NCBI GenBank assembly: GCA_034190875.2 | Contig: CM067354.1 | Span: 52,877,897-52,941,896 of the forward strand | Reading direction: 5' to 3' | DNA: 64,000 bases | Origin: Urechis unicinctus | Taxonomy: Eukaryota; Annelida; Polychaeta; Xenopneusta; Urechidae | Program-made: the position numbers and the translations under genes | In this document: positions 1 through 13,325 of the stretch, piece by piece | Numbering within the stretch: the stretch's first letter is position 1 | How the letters are laid out: each line of letters begins with the position of its first letter | Notes under the pieces: generated by a model | Told to the model about the DNA's origin: nothing | Databases searched by the model: none | Seen by the model: the letters and a program-made list of their open reading frames with translations, nothing else

Positions 1-3000
1 CCAACTGATGATACAATCCCAGGTGGACAGTTTTTTAGATTTCATAAACGTTTCGGCTTAATCAGCTTGTAATCTGATCTCGTATGCAAAACACCAATAT
101 TAACACGATCAGCGTAAATACTGGAACACCTGTCACATCAGGGTATTTTCTCTCATATTTGGTTTTATATACAATGGCTAGTTCATGAAGAAGCATTGGT
201 TTAAAGAAATAAAGTGACTCCAGCGCATTCAAGCAATGTAACAAAACCCAAACACAGTTGTACGACTGATACTCGGAAAATTAAACACATGCAGCCAAAT
301 ATGTTTTTAACTCTCCTAGAGTTTCAGCAGCATGATGTGATATTCTGACCACTAAGCACAATTGTCTAAGATGACGACTTTTGATCACGGGCGGCAATGT
401 ATACTGAATGAGTCATACCAACACAAGCCGATGCAAGATATGACAAGAATGGTGTCGTGAATGATCCTATTATGTATATATACGTCATGGTTTCCAATTG
501 TTCATAAAGCTCATACGAGTGTATGCACTGCAATCATATCCAGATAATAATACACTAAACTGCAGCCCATATAATTACACTTCTATCTATCAATCTGTGT
601 GTTCGCCTGTGTTTGATTGATTGTGTTATTACGTATGACAAACCACTCAGAAGAGACTAATTGATTGCATTGTGACTGGTTTTGCTTGGCTAATTACCCA
701 TGCATTAGATTGACCTTTGCAATCATCGCCTGATGTAGCAGGCAAGTAAATTGGTTACTGCTGCCTTACCTGGTAAGATTATTAAATACAACAACAGTTA
801 TATATGTTTGATTATATATGTAATGGTTATCTATGTCATGCATGTATTATCAACAATTCCCCCAACAAGGCGTGCATCTTTACTAACAGCGCCATGACGT
901 GCACCTCCTCAATCGTAACATATACGCATTCAAGGACCATTAATCCCCCATGGTCAACATTATTATGATTTATGACAACGGTGTCATGTGGCACAAGTGT
1001 AATATATTATGAATGAAATATATCATTTGTGAAGCAGGAAGTTACATTCCAATGAAACATATTCACGCTGTTCGAATGAGCACCCAAATGGCAAAAAACA
1101 TTGTATGGTAATTTCTAGGACGCCCGAAATCAGTCACAACTAGCGACAATACTGCTGGCATGCTTATCCATATATAAGTATTACGTCGTGACAAAATCGT
1201 ATCGAGGATAGTCCACTTCTCTGCATACAAAGAGTTAGTGAAATAAAGTTAATGTTGCTGACCATTGATTAGTCTACTTACATGAATCGATGTATGTGAA
1301 GGTAATTGGCTGCGGGTTTTCCATTACATCTTCCCACTAGAGTGACGTCAATGCGTCTTGAAGAAATCATTGCAATTTGCACGATTTTGAAGAGAAATTT
1401 GCGCAACAATAGTCAAGTCTGTATTTCAAGGAAGGTCTATTAATATGATATTTTACCGCCCGCAGTCACAAAGCGTGTTAATTATATAGGTGCTAATTCA
1501 TATAATTTATTCCGGTAAATGCTGTCGGCATAAGTCATATTTACATCCAACTTGCGGCATAACCGTAAGGCAGTTACATATAAGACGCTTTATTTGGACC
1601 TCTGTGCATGCAGGGACAATAAGCATAGTTACCCATAAATATGCACCTGACCACTAACGAAAGTTCGGTGTATTGCCTCATTATAATAATGCATCCTTGG
1701 GAGTGCCAATTGACCAAGGCAATCTACATCGTTGGTACGAAGTATGTTACTCTCCTCGGTCATCATAGGCTCCGAGCCGTCTGAAACACAAGGATAATAC
1801 ACGGCCATTTCAACTTGAATGTACAACACTGACAGTAAATTCCCTGCTGCTGATTATTTTAAATCGAGGTTGTGAATGTATTTTGTACCTGGATGCGGCG
1901 AAAATATGAGGTTTATATGATGTATTCCTGAAATTGAGGTTGTCTTTTAGCGGCTTGCGATTCATTTTGAAACTGCACAATACAATCAAAGTACAAAAAG
2001 GCGCTGAACATCTAACACAATAAAACTAGGTTCTCGGTAAGTTGATATTCTAAAATATATGCACATTTTGTAAGAATGGCCATTTCAGCTAACAGATATA
2101 TATAATTCATAAGCACATTTATCATACAAGTGCATTAGGGCGAGCAATTCATAATTCTTTCATACATAGCTGCTATTAAGATGAAGGGTCGATTTTTTTA
2201 GCAAACATTTGATGCCTTTAGCTCTAAGTTGATAGTGGGTGCCTTTGCGGTATGTATCTGTGATAACAGATAAGATGCTATATGCTCGGAACGATCAAAT
2301 TAACTTATTACCTTGACGTTCGAGGTTGTGGGCTAATATGGAGTCTGGTAATACGTGAGTGTTACAAAAAATCATGCAAAGCCCATTTTGTATCATTGCA
2401 TCAAGAACGTTGGCTCAGGTGAGTGTTTCTTAATGAGTTAGAGCGCGAGGTAGATACATATGTTTGGCTCATGCAAAGGGTGGGTGTAAAAGGTATACAG
2501 CCGGTTTGTTTGAATTCATATAATCCCTTCTTACGATCAAATGCTGACAGAACAGTTGTGGGAGTTATGAGTTGTTCGAGCATTTGATGTTACGCCAAAG
2601 CGTCCATGGATTGCAAATTATCTAACGCAATTAAGGAAAATAAAAGAGATTTCAAGAGTTGTTGGCGCTAAGGGAAAACGGCACATACAATTACAGTCGA
2701 AGCATCAATCAAGAACGTGGCGTAAATACTGGTTAAATCCTATAACAACGTCGGCATGTATCATAGAAACGTTTTCAATCTTGATTCAGCATGATTAAAA
2801 TGCATCACAGTGCGGCGCTTACTTTTCCGGTAAATGATGAAAAGCGCAATTATTCAAAAATATGACCAAGAGTGCTAGTTGATCATTTGAATCTCACAAG
2901 ACAATACTACTAAGATGTTGCCATGCACTGTTTGAGCACTGTCTTGCTTCTGCGTTTGCTTACAAGTATGATATATGATTTTTGTAGCTGCGTTTTATGT

Positions 3001-6000
3001 TCAGGTTAAATCACCGACTATTGTGTGGCTGAATAATGGGACAGCTGTTGGGTCGTTAATATCCACAATCAATATATGCTATGCAGTGGCGGCTCTGACG
3101 CAGCATGTCTGTTCACAATGAGCACGTCATGCTAATTTATTTGCCTTTAATGCATCGTAAAAGTAGAAAAACGTCGCTCGCGCTAGGTCACTGTAAATAC
3201 AACAAAACGAGTCATTTGTATTTACCGTAGTAAGCATACGTCATCCTTAGGAAATATGCACATGCAATTTATTCGAATGCCCACGTAAATTGGTCATATT
3301 TCACATTTAATGATGTAATGGATTCCGGATATTTGACACATACCCCATCTTTAGCGGTAACACAACGAGGTTCCGGGGTGACCCTTTCCCCTTATGAAGC
3401 CTTTATAAGAATATACAACGCAAATAGTTTAGATTTGCTAAATAGCAATCCAATGTCAAAAGAAAGCAACTCTATGCGGTAAAAAGAAATAATGAGATTG
3501 CAAAATTTAGCCTACATCAGCGGCTTATAACCTATCAAGTTGGATAGATCCTTTGGGCAGAAAAACACGCACGTGCGATGTCATCTCGTTTAATGCTGGT
3601 AGCGGCAGTGCTGAATATCAACCATATATTAAATAATCATTATGAACGTCGCGCTTTTCAGAAGGTGATTCATTGATAAGGTATTTTATTTAGGTAGCTC
3701 CTAGATATTTGTTTCGAATAGCTATACAGAAGCCAGCTATCTCTTACACTCTTTGATATGTGTTACGAAGCTGCAATGCAGCGTATTTAAGAACGTAGTT
3801 TGATTCCAAACCAGATCATTTACTTAAGCTTTAATTGTTTTTTACTATCAACTAAAGCAGCGCAGCAGTTGTAAGAAACATGCACACAGATAAGGGAACA
3901 CTTTATCCACCGCTGAGCAGTGGATTAGTTGGAATAGCTGCACAATTATGTTTCTTACCACCCAATGATTTCTCTTCTCAAGAATGGCAATGCACTTGCC
4001 AAATGTGATTTTTACCTCAGGAGCTATTATATATCATAACCATTTACCTTAATATGCATAGTGCGACCAGTACGACTAAATTGCCTCATTTTCCCAGGCA
4101 TTGTCATTAATGTCCTCTGGGGGAAACACTCTTCCAACAAAGTGACGCAGATTTGCTTACGCTCTATACACAAAGACGATATTGTTGATTGTGACACCAG
4201 TCTGGATCCCCAGTTAATTATTGCTTATCGTGTATCGATTCAACACATCGCCATGATTGGATGATTTACACATTGGGTACGCTGAACATTGCCGAATACC
4301 ATTTTTCAGCACATTAACTAACACTGCAAGGTTGTTAAAGCGAACCTCTAATGTAGCATGAAGGACGGATCATCATCTGAACCCACAGCCCCATATATAT
4401 ATGTATATACAAGTAATGAATAATATAAAATATGAAATAATGTAATAGGGTAGGTTTATCTAATTCGTCATACACACTCGGAACATACACACTCACACAA
4501 TACTAGTACATACCGTTCAGTGCAATCACAAGGCGTTCCTACTGTGTAACTTAATATATAGCACAGTTCGGTGAGAGAGACGTGTTTTGTCATGATGTTA
4601 TTGGGGTTAGCGGCCTTGTACTTTACGCATGCTAATTCAATCGCGCATGCCAATGATAACATCCCAAAGAGCACAGTCAATGAACAATAGATTGATGTAT
4701 TCGTTGATTGTCTGCATAATGAGAAATTTGCATTAATAGTAGGCTTTAACACACGTGTCACGAAATCCATATGATGGATAATGCAGCTCCGAGGACTTAT
4801 GCAGCAACAATATTCTCAGCATATTGTTAAGGCAGCCCAGTGTAATTAAAGAATTAAGTTTATTTGCGTGAACTGCACGATCTGCGCAATGGAGTTAATA
4901 TGGGAATGTTTTTTTGCTGAAAACATGCGGCTTCTGACTATTAATATATGATGTGTATTGCATGCATCAATCATATTGCTATTCGCAGGATGCATTGCGG
5001 GCGATGCGAGGCTGCACAATTTTATTTATATTACAATCCAGCGCGCCGGCACTCACATGAATGTTTTTTAAATCAAATACTGACAATATTTCCGCATCAG
5101 CATATACGTAATGCAAATCACATATGATTGTGGTCAACAGACTATTAACAACCTGCATTGAAAAATTGTTGCTCACCTGAAGCACACAATATTGCTTTCT
5201 AACCTATTCATTTTTTTTAAATATATCATACAGTCATGTACTCAGTTCAAACTGGTTTATTATAATATATCTTGATCTACTCTACAATATTCACGCTTTC
5301 CGATAGAATAGATGAAAAGATATCATAATTATGCAGGTAACAGAGCATATACCTTAACCAGCCGTCACATCGGCGATTGTGGGCATTTAGCTGAACGGAG
5401 TTTTGCAATAGCGTTTATTTACCCCCCTCTCCCCCCCCCCCACTTACACATTCAGTATACTGAGTTAAATCAAAATCACAGGCGTGTATGCTATAAAGAT
5501 CGTGTCTTTCCTTATAGCTTCTACACCAGGATAAGAGGATTATACTTATGGCAATCTAGCTCTTGCTGTTGTACAGTTGTCACTTTGTGATTGGTGGTAT
5601 GGCTCTATTTGTAAGCTTTTTACTAATTTGTAATGAAATATCTGCCACGAAATATCAAATGCCGTGGTAGTAGACGTGGAGTTATGCTCTAAATAGCTGA
5701 TACATGCACTCAACCGTGACGATTGATCATTGCTAGGTGGGGGACTAGCTTGACACATGACACAAGCCGGGCCCTTAGAGACGGTAATTATTATCTGTCA
5801 AGCTTTGTCACACCACGTCTTCATGTTATAATATAACAAGTACAAACGAGACATTTCCAATAATAATTTTCCGCATACATAATAGTCTATGATCAATTCG
5901 TCGGCTCAAGATAGATTGGCCATAATTGCAACAATTGTTGCTTGATACGGCATAGTAAAACGGCGTTATCCGGATTCATTGATTCTAAGGGTAAGGAATG

Positions 6001-9000
6001 CATGTCAATTCATTCACTGATAATCCTTTCCAACAATGTAACACAAGGGGAGCTGGCTGTTTGTTGCAATTTGACATCAATGCATATCCCTTTGTACATT
6101 GAATGTTGCTTAATGTCATTAAGAAATGTACCTACACGCTGCAATTGCGTAAATATGTCTTCATCCCAAATAGTTTGTAGGTTCATCGGCTGGCTATCAC
6201 CCTAAAACATCGAGTATCAGTGAGTCTGGGATCTACTGGTGCTAAGGCAACAGGATACGCAAGTTTGTATATAGATAAACAATAAATTACCACCAAGGCG
6301 ATTTTGGAAAAACTCAAATACAATTGGTGTCTGATCCCAACGTTTATCTGCTTCAGTGATTTCCTGAATTTGCTATGAACAGGTGTTACTGCACTCTATA
6401 TAACACGCACGCCAGTCAGACGCATTTGACAGAAATGAGTGTCAAGCATGAGTCAGGAACGAAGTTTCAGTGCCGCAATGCTTTTAATACAGACGAAGTA
6501 TTGCATTAGATATTAATGTTGTCTGCATTAATTAATGTCCTGATCGTTACACCAGGCACCTAGATTACTCTCCATATATGCATGAGGTATAGATCACAGC
6601 GAAATGCGTTACAGTCTTACAAACCACTTCCAATATCAACAAAATACATCTTATATAACGCAGAATATGAGGTATTCTGAAATTTATGAAAGTTGACTCA
6701 AATATTAGCAGTATTCGTATGACGTCAATCCAGTTATAGATCAACGCCTGGCATACTTCACAATCCAACCGTTCAAATCTATTTAATTTTGACATTTCTG
6801 TCCATTATTTCACCCACCGTAGCTCGCCAAGAACAATCGCAATAGGATTGTCCACATCTGCATGTAAACCTTTTGCCATCTTAACGAAAAGGGATGAACA
6901 AATAAGCTTCTCATGCGCCTTATGATACATTTACATCAAACACTGCACTGTCTATCATTATTCAAACAGTTAAAGCTCGTTAGTAAGAAAAACAACATAC
7001 AGTGGGTATACAATAATGCATATAGTAGATCAGTCCTTGTTGAGAACCAACCCCGTGAGCGCCGAAAGCTGTGAAACTAGACGAGATGACAATGGATGTT
7101 AGATAAATTAGTTTTTCAAAAGTAGAAATGAAATTAACAGCATATACTGCCAACGAACCCTATTGATTGTCAAATTTCCAGCGCAACGGCTATATTCTGA
7201 CGACTTTTGGAGTCTATAATGCAATACCATGGACATGGGTGTGGGACATGACATAACCCAAATGAGCACCCGAATGAGTTTGTTGGGGTTTTCCGTAACA
7301 ATGACTCTGTGCGAACGGTGAGATATCGTCTTACTATCTATCACACAGTAATAAATCATCACTTGTCGACGTCAATGCTTATGGTTTGCATATGAAATAG
7401 GATTAAAAACAATTGATATTTGCCGGCCTCACTAGAACTCGACGAAAGCGCGTTGGGTAACTATAACGACTGCCAATTGAACTTGTCATATTTTTATGTA
7501 GATATTCTTGACGCTGACAATTAAGGACCGACATTGACAAAGACCGTAAATGATAACTTACTGCCTGGGTACCTAGACCTTGTGCATGTTAACTCAAATA
7601 TGTTAGGTTGACGGCGACGTGTGTGTATAGAGCAAGTTTGCCCACAAAATACCGACTTGAATGTAGCCGTCATTAACCTGTCTGCATAACAAGACAATGG
7701 TTAATATGGGGCGTAAGCATTATCACTTTTCCAAAAGCGGAGTAAATGTGAGATGTATTGGTGAGGCATATACTCAATAACCTAGGAGATCATGATCAGG
7801 CGGCCCTTAAACTGCACAAAGATTAGCCTAATTGTGTTCTTCATATTATATTACTATATCCCTGTGTGGCCCGAATTCCATCCCGTAGAATAGAGCCTTG
7901 AAGTACATGCTCATCGCCCTTTGACGTTACCGGTCGCTCTGTTTTGAATTTATCTTATATATCGCCGTGATGTCTTGATTGACAACAACTTTGCAGCGCT
8001 GAAATGGTCGTTGTTCGAGTTATACTAAAATGGTTGGTGTACAAACAATGTTCCGATATTGACGATCGAGCACACCGCAATCCATCATGTGCTTTAATAC
8101 CAAAACTTATGAGGCAGGTACTTTCGGTATCTTGGTATAAGCGATAACAACCGCCCCTCACGCGATAATGTAAGCAGTAATATTATCCATAGTAGTTCAA
8201 CTTACAAATTGGCCCATGTTATGTGACATGACCGTGTGGGATAGAGGAAGTCTTGTGAGATATTCAAGGGGAATCTTGCAGTTGCTGCTGGGCCACAATG
8301 AGCCCTTTTAGCTTTCACGGCTACCATTCTACAATTTATAACGCTAGAGCATTTGTACGAGAACACCGACCTGCGTGTGTCATGCAAGGTTTCATATTTG
8401 CTTCAATTCAAAAGAAGCACGATGTGGTTATCAACTCATTCCCGTGGATCATTTATTTTCTGGCCATTATTAGTGCTGCGATATATATGTCAGATAAGAG
8501 AGGCTATATTTTCATGTATTGTCCTTGTCAATCATGTTGTAAAAAGTGCAGTTAAAAAGCAAATTGATCATCTGCTTATTACAACTTAAGGTCACTTGTT
8601 TCTTTTGCTCACGCGTTTGCACACAGCACTAATGAGTAATGACCGAAATGCCAAAGGCGCCATTATGTCAAGAAAACTGTTTTTTTGGTGCATTAATCTC
8701 ACATAGTTGCGGCCTCGGAGGCATACACATAACAAATGATGAATACCACATTTCCTTTCAGCAGCTTTTGTGGTTTTGGAATCTATATTATTCACAAATG
8801 TAAGAAGAGTTATTTTGATTGATTCTAATTAAACTGAGTAAAATGGTGGTATGCATGCAGGTTACTTTTATGTTTGAAGCACTCCAAGGACTTTCCTTTT
8901 GCCTATTAGGCCAAGACACATCACGAAATCTAGCAACTCACATTGTACTCATATATGAGTTTCCAAGTGTCATATGGAAACATCTGGTGTACGTACCATA

Positions 9001-9562
9001 ATTTGCCCATACACAGTTCACATTTCTCTTTATTCATTTATTTAGTCTCTGAGAAATTCATGCACAAAGCAAATATTACAGTTAAGTGTGGCTTTATGAT
9101 GGATAATTTGTTCGTCCCCGAAGCATACGTTATGGATGAGTACTAAAAACAATGATAAATATCAAATTGTTTACGTTTTAGTTAAAACAGTTAACTCGGA
9201 ATCTGCCAACGCCTGTACTGTTGGAGACGGTGCGCATAGTGAAGTCAATGACAGCTACAAACAATATTGTAACTATTCTACAAATAAGATCGACATGGCT
9301 CATTTGGTAGATCCTCGACTATACCAATGCAAGCGAGTGTATTAGTAGACGCATCGTAATGTATTCTAGAAATGAAATATTACTGGTTCAAGATGAGTTG
9401 CTTCAAACTGCGCTCTGCAGGGCGCAAGTCCGAATTTCAGTGTCTTTTTTGTAACTATCCATCCAGGAATTTTCATGCTAGTTCTTACTGATGCAATGAA
9501 TGAATGGTATTTTGCTGTGGTTTTGTATACGATTGTGCCCATTTAACTGCATCTAAAGACAG
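1..9562. other. AT-rich region, no firm gene
   Basis: Only short frames with chance-like composition are visible on either strand. There is no recognisable domain, RNA gene or transposon terminus. A cytosine-rich run lies near 5421-5442. A minus-strand frame at about 1640-1800 follows a good acceptor-like tract and a frame at 2401-2583 vaguely resembles a transposase tail; neither is strong enough to call. Confidence 0.5.
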
Positions 9563-9807
9563 GTTCACCACACTAAGTATTTTCGGCTGGGCTTTCTCGA
9601 TATGAGCAAAATCAGTCAGCTGATTTACATTGATCAGATCCATCCGGACCATACGACATTTCGTGGCACCTACAAGATGAGCTCAAGGAAAACAGTGACC
9701 TTTTGCAAAACCAAATTATTGCCGTTGGATGATTGCACGCATATGTTTGTAATTGAAATGTCAATCAAACCCGATGACGACCGATCCCTATCCACGCATG
9801 ACTCAGG
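9563..9807 (+). CDS. Candidate internal exon of unknown gene
   Basis: This is an 82-codon open stretch bounded by an AG at 9561-9562 and a donor GTAAGC starting at 9808. Read from 9563 it is open throughout and contains a Met at 9602. The amino-acid composition is balanced and protein-like (residues such as FRGTYKMSSRK and KPDDDR), unlike the Ile/Tyr/Cys-rich chance frames around it. I do not recognise a domain. The acceptor has a weak pyrimidine tract, and no partner exon was found upstream or downstream. It could equally be a piece of an old transposon protein, since a transposase remnant follows within 60 bases on the same strand, or simply a chance frame. If real it is an internal exon ending in phase 2. 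Confidence 0.25.
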
Positions 9808-9857
9808 GTAAGCTAATGACACAATCCACTAGTTAGCATTGTGCATGGTGGTAGTAG

Positions 9858-10170
9858 GACACACGACCTGACAAGCAAAAACAACAAAAATGTGTCCGAC
9901 CGGAGGCTGCAACTGGTGTTTCACGTGATCGGACAGTGCTACGAGTTATGACGGAGTTATCTAAATTACCCGTATCTGGCGGTCAGCCTCCAATACGTAA
10001 GTAATCATTATTGGTCAGGGATACCCCGATTTGTTACAGCACGTCTGCAGATTTGACGATGTCGATCAGCTGGTCATATCAAGTAATTCTAACCCACCTC
10101 AACATTAACGGTGAAATCACCAGACTTGGTTGGCGCTAAATGCACCAGAGTAAAACTAATGAGCCCTTTG
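9858..10170 (+). pseudogene. Decayed DDE-type transposase N-terminus
   Basis: A 48-codon frame (9858-10004) has a helix-turn-helix-like core TGVSRDRTVLRVMTEL followed by a KL..SGG....RK tail. This resembles the N-terminal DNA-binding region of Tc1/mariner-like (DDE_3) proteins in invertebrates, where a GVS..TV..I helix precedes a K-L-x-S/T-P-G-K-rich linker. About 40 bases further, another frame gives FDDVDQLVI, matching the family's usual D-D-F-D...IRR segment. A third frame then gives ITRLGWR, similar to the later lGFRW motif. The three pieces are in family order on the same strand but in different frames, so the gene is broken by at least two frame changes plus stops. No DDE catalytic core follows. 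The assignment rests on motif recall, not a search. Confidence 0.4.
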
Positions 10171-10654
10171 TATTTATAACAATATACACACATTACTTTA
10201 GCTCTAAGGCATGTGCACTAGTATTCCATATAAATTGCCATTTACATGGGTCGTTAAGGTCGTTCTAAATGACAATGAGCCGTGTCGTCTCTCCCGATAA
10301 GTCGCCAACGACTAATTATATAGTTCATTTATATACTTATTTCTTGATCCTCAGCGACCGACAATTTCGAATGAGTCGACCTTGGGAGATGTATGTATTG
10401 GACAATTGAGGCACTAGATAATACATGTGCTTGCGTACGTGTTTCGAGCTCTATATTCATTCAAATAAAAAAGTCGCTTAATATTCCTAATGTTGAAAAG
10501 TAAACTTTATTTGAGGGTCAATATGTGTTCCAGTTATTCATACATAGTATTCATAATCACAATCGTGCATATACAGTTACACCAGAATAACGCCTCCATT
10601 TCTGTGAGACGGGTATGTAGCCACTGCAATTACATCAGTTACTCTACAAATACC
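10171..10654. other. AT-rich spacer
   Basis: Nothing recognised between the transposase remnant and the start of repeat copy C. Confidence 0.5.
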
Positions 10655-12281
10655 TGCCTTTGAGCATGCGTCAATTTATTAGGACTTAAATTTGTTGGCA
10701 CCAATATTTTGCCTCTTAGTTTGCTAAGAGCTATTACATGCTCGTTTTGCCGTCTTTAACACTTCATCGTATGGACAAATTGCATTTGATAAGTCGTCGG
10801 CATTATGATAGCAAAATATAATATGAGACACACCTTTGTTAATCGTCTTTAGTGGTCAGTCGCGCCATTTGACATCATATCTGAGTAGTGATAATGAATA
10901 TATACCCCTCTGTACTAACAGACACAATCAGCTAATATACAGCACTATAGATGACTGGTATTCAACGAAATGCAGTCGGTGCACCTGCGAAATATCATCT
11001 GAAATCACATTTTACCGGTAACATACATCATTTGAACCTAGCATGGCTCTGCAGAGAAACACGCACGTGCTCTACATATAATTATATTTCATTGCTAACA
11101 ACCCCATAGTGTTTGTCATGTTCTGTTACAACAAATGTCAAGAAAAATTTATGCACCCCAATTATTCATGCGGCATTATATCAATTAGCTCATTTATGTA
11201 AGCGTATACTCTCAACAAGCCATGGCAAAATATCTACGACAAACATTGCGATAGAGGAATCGGGGAGCTTGTCGCCTTCCAACAATGCATCAGTTCTTTT
11301 ATTGTTGCTGGATATGCTGCTTCGCTCCACGAAAAACCACAAGAGAATTTTACTCTTATGGCAGATCCAAAAAATCGGAGAGGACGGGAATGCCTAAGCA
11401 TGTCGGCGATTGTATATTTAGTCATAAGGAGAAAACATATCCGTACGAAATTAGCAATCATGCTAATTCATGTTATTCTTTATCAACTGTGTCGAACACG
11501 CAGAGTATGTTTTTCTAGTTCATACAAATTTTGCCAATTTGAGGCACAGATGTCCGCAATGCCACAAAAGTAACTGAAACCAATACATGCACGATTTTTA
11601 TTGGGATGTATTATTAGTTCTGATAATAATGCCGCGAGTAACAGCCTTAAGCGGTAACTTAAAGTCACCAAATGAGGTATAAACAACCAGCCGTCGCGAG
11701 ACGCTAATTATATGGGATCCACATGAACATTTAGATTGCCTGCGGAAGTAAAATTCCTTTTATAACTACTTGCATGTTAAGTTCTGCTTACAGTAGCATA
11801 AGTAGATGGTATTATTGATAATTATGTAGTACCAAGAACCCGACACCATCGTATACACATATAACTTGTCAGGATTGCGCCAATGCTGTTGTCTGCGTTG
11901 TTAGGGTGGGAGTACCGAGTAATCATATTGCAACAAAAAAGTAGACATATAACCATATATGCTATACCTTGCCGGGAATCTCCTCCATGTTGTAATTCTT
12001 TCTTCAGGATAAAATCATGGACTATCGAATGATCAATTACCTTCAGGGTGATTTGAGTAAAGCTCTGTAGTGTATCAAGATCAACTATTCCCATGAAGGC
12101 CATGACATATAGCCTAACGATTCATCAATGTCACTAGGTTGTGTGTTTTGGTAAGAATTCAAGTCAGCCGCCTTATATTCACGCATGCTCATGAAAATCC
12201 GTTTAGGAAGAATATTTACATATCCAATTACGCACACAATATGAGTGATCCTTCATAAGCCTGCGGATGAATATATTCTAT
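10655..12281 (+). repeat. Segmental block, copy C
   Basis: This stretch aligns in the same orientation to 42775-44715 (copy A) and 57115-59255 (copy B). Anchors include GCATGCGTCAATT (10664/42778/57118), the ACACGCACGTGC neighbourhood at 11060, and a long final match that ends in GCGGATGAA at 12264. Similarity is roughly 80-85% by eye with many indels. On its left the homology stops at about 10655, whereas A and B stay similar further out. On its right it stops where the LINE begins. No coding frame is shared by all three copies. Relative to A and B it lacks about 290 bp near 12010. Confidence 0.85.
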
Positions 12282-12303
12282 TATTATATCATTTATTCGC
12301 AAA

Positions 12304-13284
12304 TCAAAGTTTACAAAAAGATATATTAATTAAGCAATAAAAAATAAAAAATACATGAGTACCAATTAGTTTGTACATAGAAACACAAGCGTCATTACAT
12401 TGCAGTGCTTCGTATGGCAACTCTATATCAGCAAGTAAATCATTGAGTTGACCTTTGAACGCCTCAATGTTAGATGCATTAGCACATTTCCAAGAAGGCA
12501 AAGTATGCAATACTTTGCCCTGCATGGGCACAAATTCAACAGGAATGTCAAGCTCTAAAATTACTGGACTGTGGTCTGACAGGTTATGACCTTCATGTAA
12601 GCAATGATAATCGGTAATGCAGTGGAACATATTATCCGAAACAATAAAGTGGTCACTACAAGACGTAACAAACGAAAATGAATTTTCATAAGTATAATTC
12701 ACAGTTGAACATGAGCTCAATAATCCAAATTTCATACTTTCGACCTCACAAAATGTCTTAAGCAGCGTAGTGTGTCTTGAGTTATCTCTGCTTAGGTCAG
12801 TATTAAAATCACCACCAATGACAACATATTCTACATCATTCTTAAGCGCAATTAACGACCTTATCTCGTTCAACACATCTCGATACAATTCTACATTAAT
12901 TGTACAGTTTGAGTCGCACGGCATGTATACAGTGATAAGAAGCATTTTAGCGTGGTTAGGTACTGTTATCACGCAAGCACTAAGTCTATTACAATCAGAC
13001 GTCAGTGGCCCTATTGCACAACCAAGCGACTTTTTAAAAGCAATGGCACAACCACCATATGGTCGCCCGATTAGTAATTGTCCGTCATTGACCCCGGATA
13101 CGCATATCACAGTTACATCATCCAATTGATTTTCTAATAAGCAAAGGTTTTCTTGTAAACACAAGTGTTCTTGGAGTAACAATATATTACAATTTCGCAG
13201 CAATGAATTGATATAAGCTATACGATCGCTAGCATGTCCTTTACAATTGAAAGACGCCAGCGTTAATTTGTTAGTGGTAGCCAT
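12304..13284 (-). CDS. LINE ORF2, endonuclease domain only
   Basis: This 326-codon frame starts at an ATG (MATTNKLTLASFNCKG). The first 240 or so residues are an APE-type (exonuclease-endonuclease-phosphatase) endonuclease, which nicks target DNA to prime reverse transcription. The catalytic landmarks are present in order: N in SFNCKG, E in LLLQEH, Y in VYMP, D and N in GGDFNTD, SDH in SCSDHF, and the final D-H in NLSDHSPVILEL. After about residue 300 the sequence becomes hydrophobic and low in complexity (THVFFIFYCL) and stops. This tail appears to be translated 3' UTR. The reverse transcriptase expected next is missing, so the protein could not retrotranspose its own RNA. No stop interrupts the endonuclease, which suggests a fairly young copy. 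Confidence 0.85.
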   Translation of the reverse strand: MATTNKLTLASFNCKGHASDRIAYINSLLRNCNILLLQEHLCLQENLCLLENQLDDVTVICVSGVNDGQLLIGRPYGGCAIAFKKSLGCAIGPLTSDCNRLSACVITVPNHAKMLLITVYMPCDSNCTINVELYRDVLNEIRSLIALKNDVEYVVIGGDFNTDLSRDNSRHTTLLKTFCEVESMKFGLLSSCSTVNYTYENSFSFVTSCSDHFIVSDNMFHCITDYHCLHEGHNLSDHSPVILELDIPVEFVPMQGKVLHTLPSWKCANASNIEAFKGQLNDLLADIELPYEALQCNDACVSMYKLIGTHVFFIFYCLINISFCKL

Positions 13285-13325
13285 TTATGTATGAATAAAA
13301 AAATAACAAAATGTGGTCAAGAACA

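Noticed and set aside
1629-1829. Minus-strand frame after a strong acceptor-like TTGTGTTTCAG
   Set aside because: No convincing donor, no partner exon, no domain.
2401-2583. Minus-strand frame with TVLSAFDRKKGLYEF and TGCIPFTP, vaguely like a pogo-type transposase tail
   Set aside because: Only one weak motif, no supporting sequence upstream in any frame.
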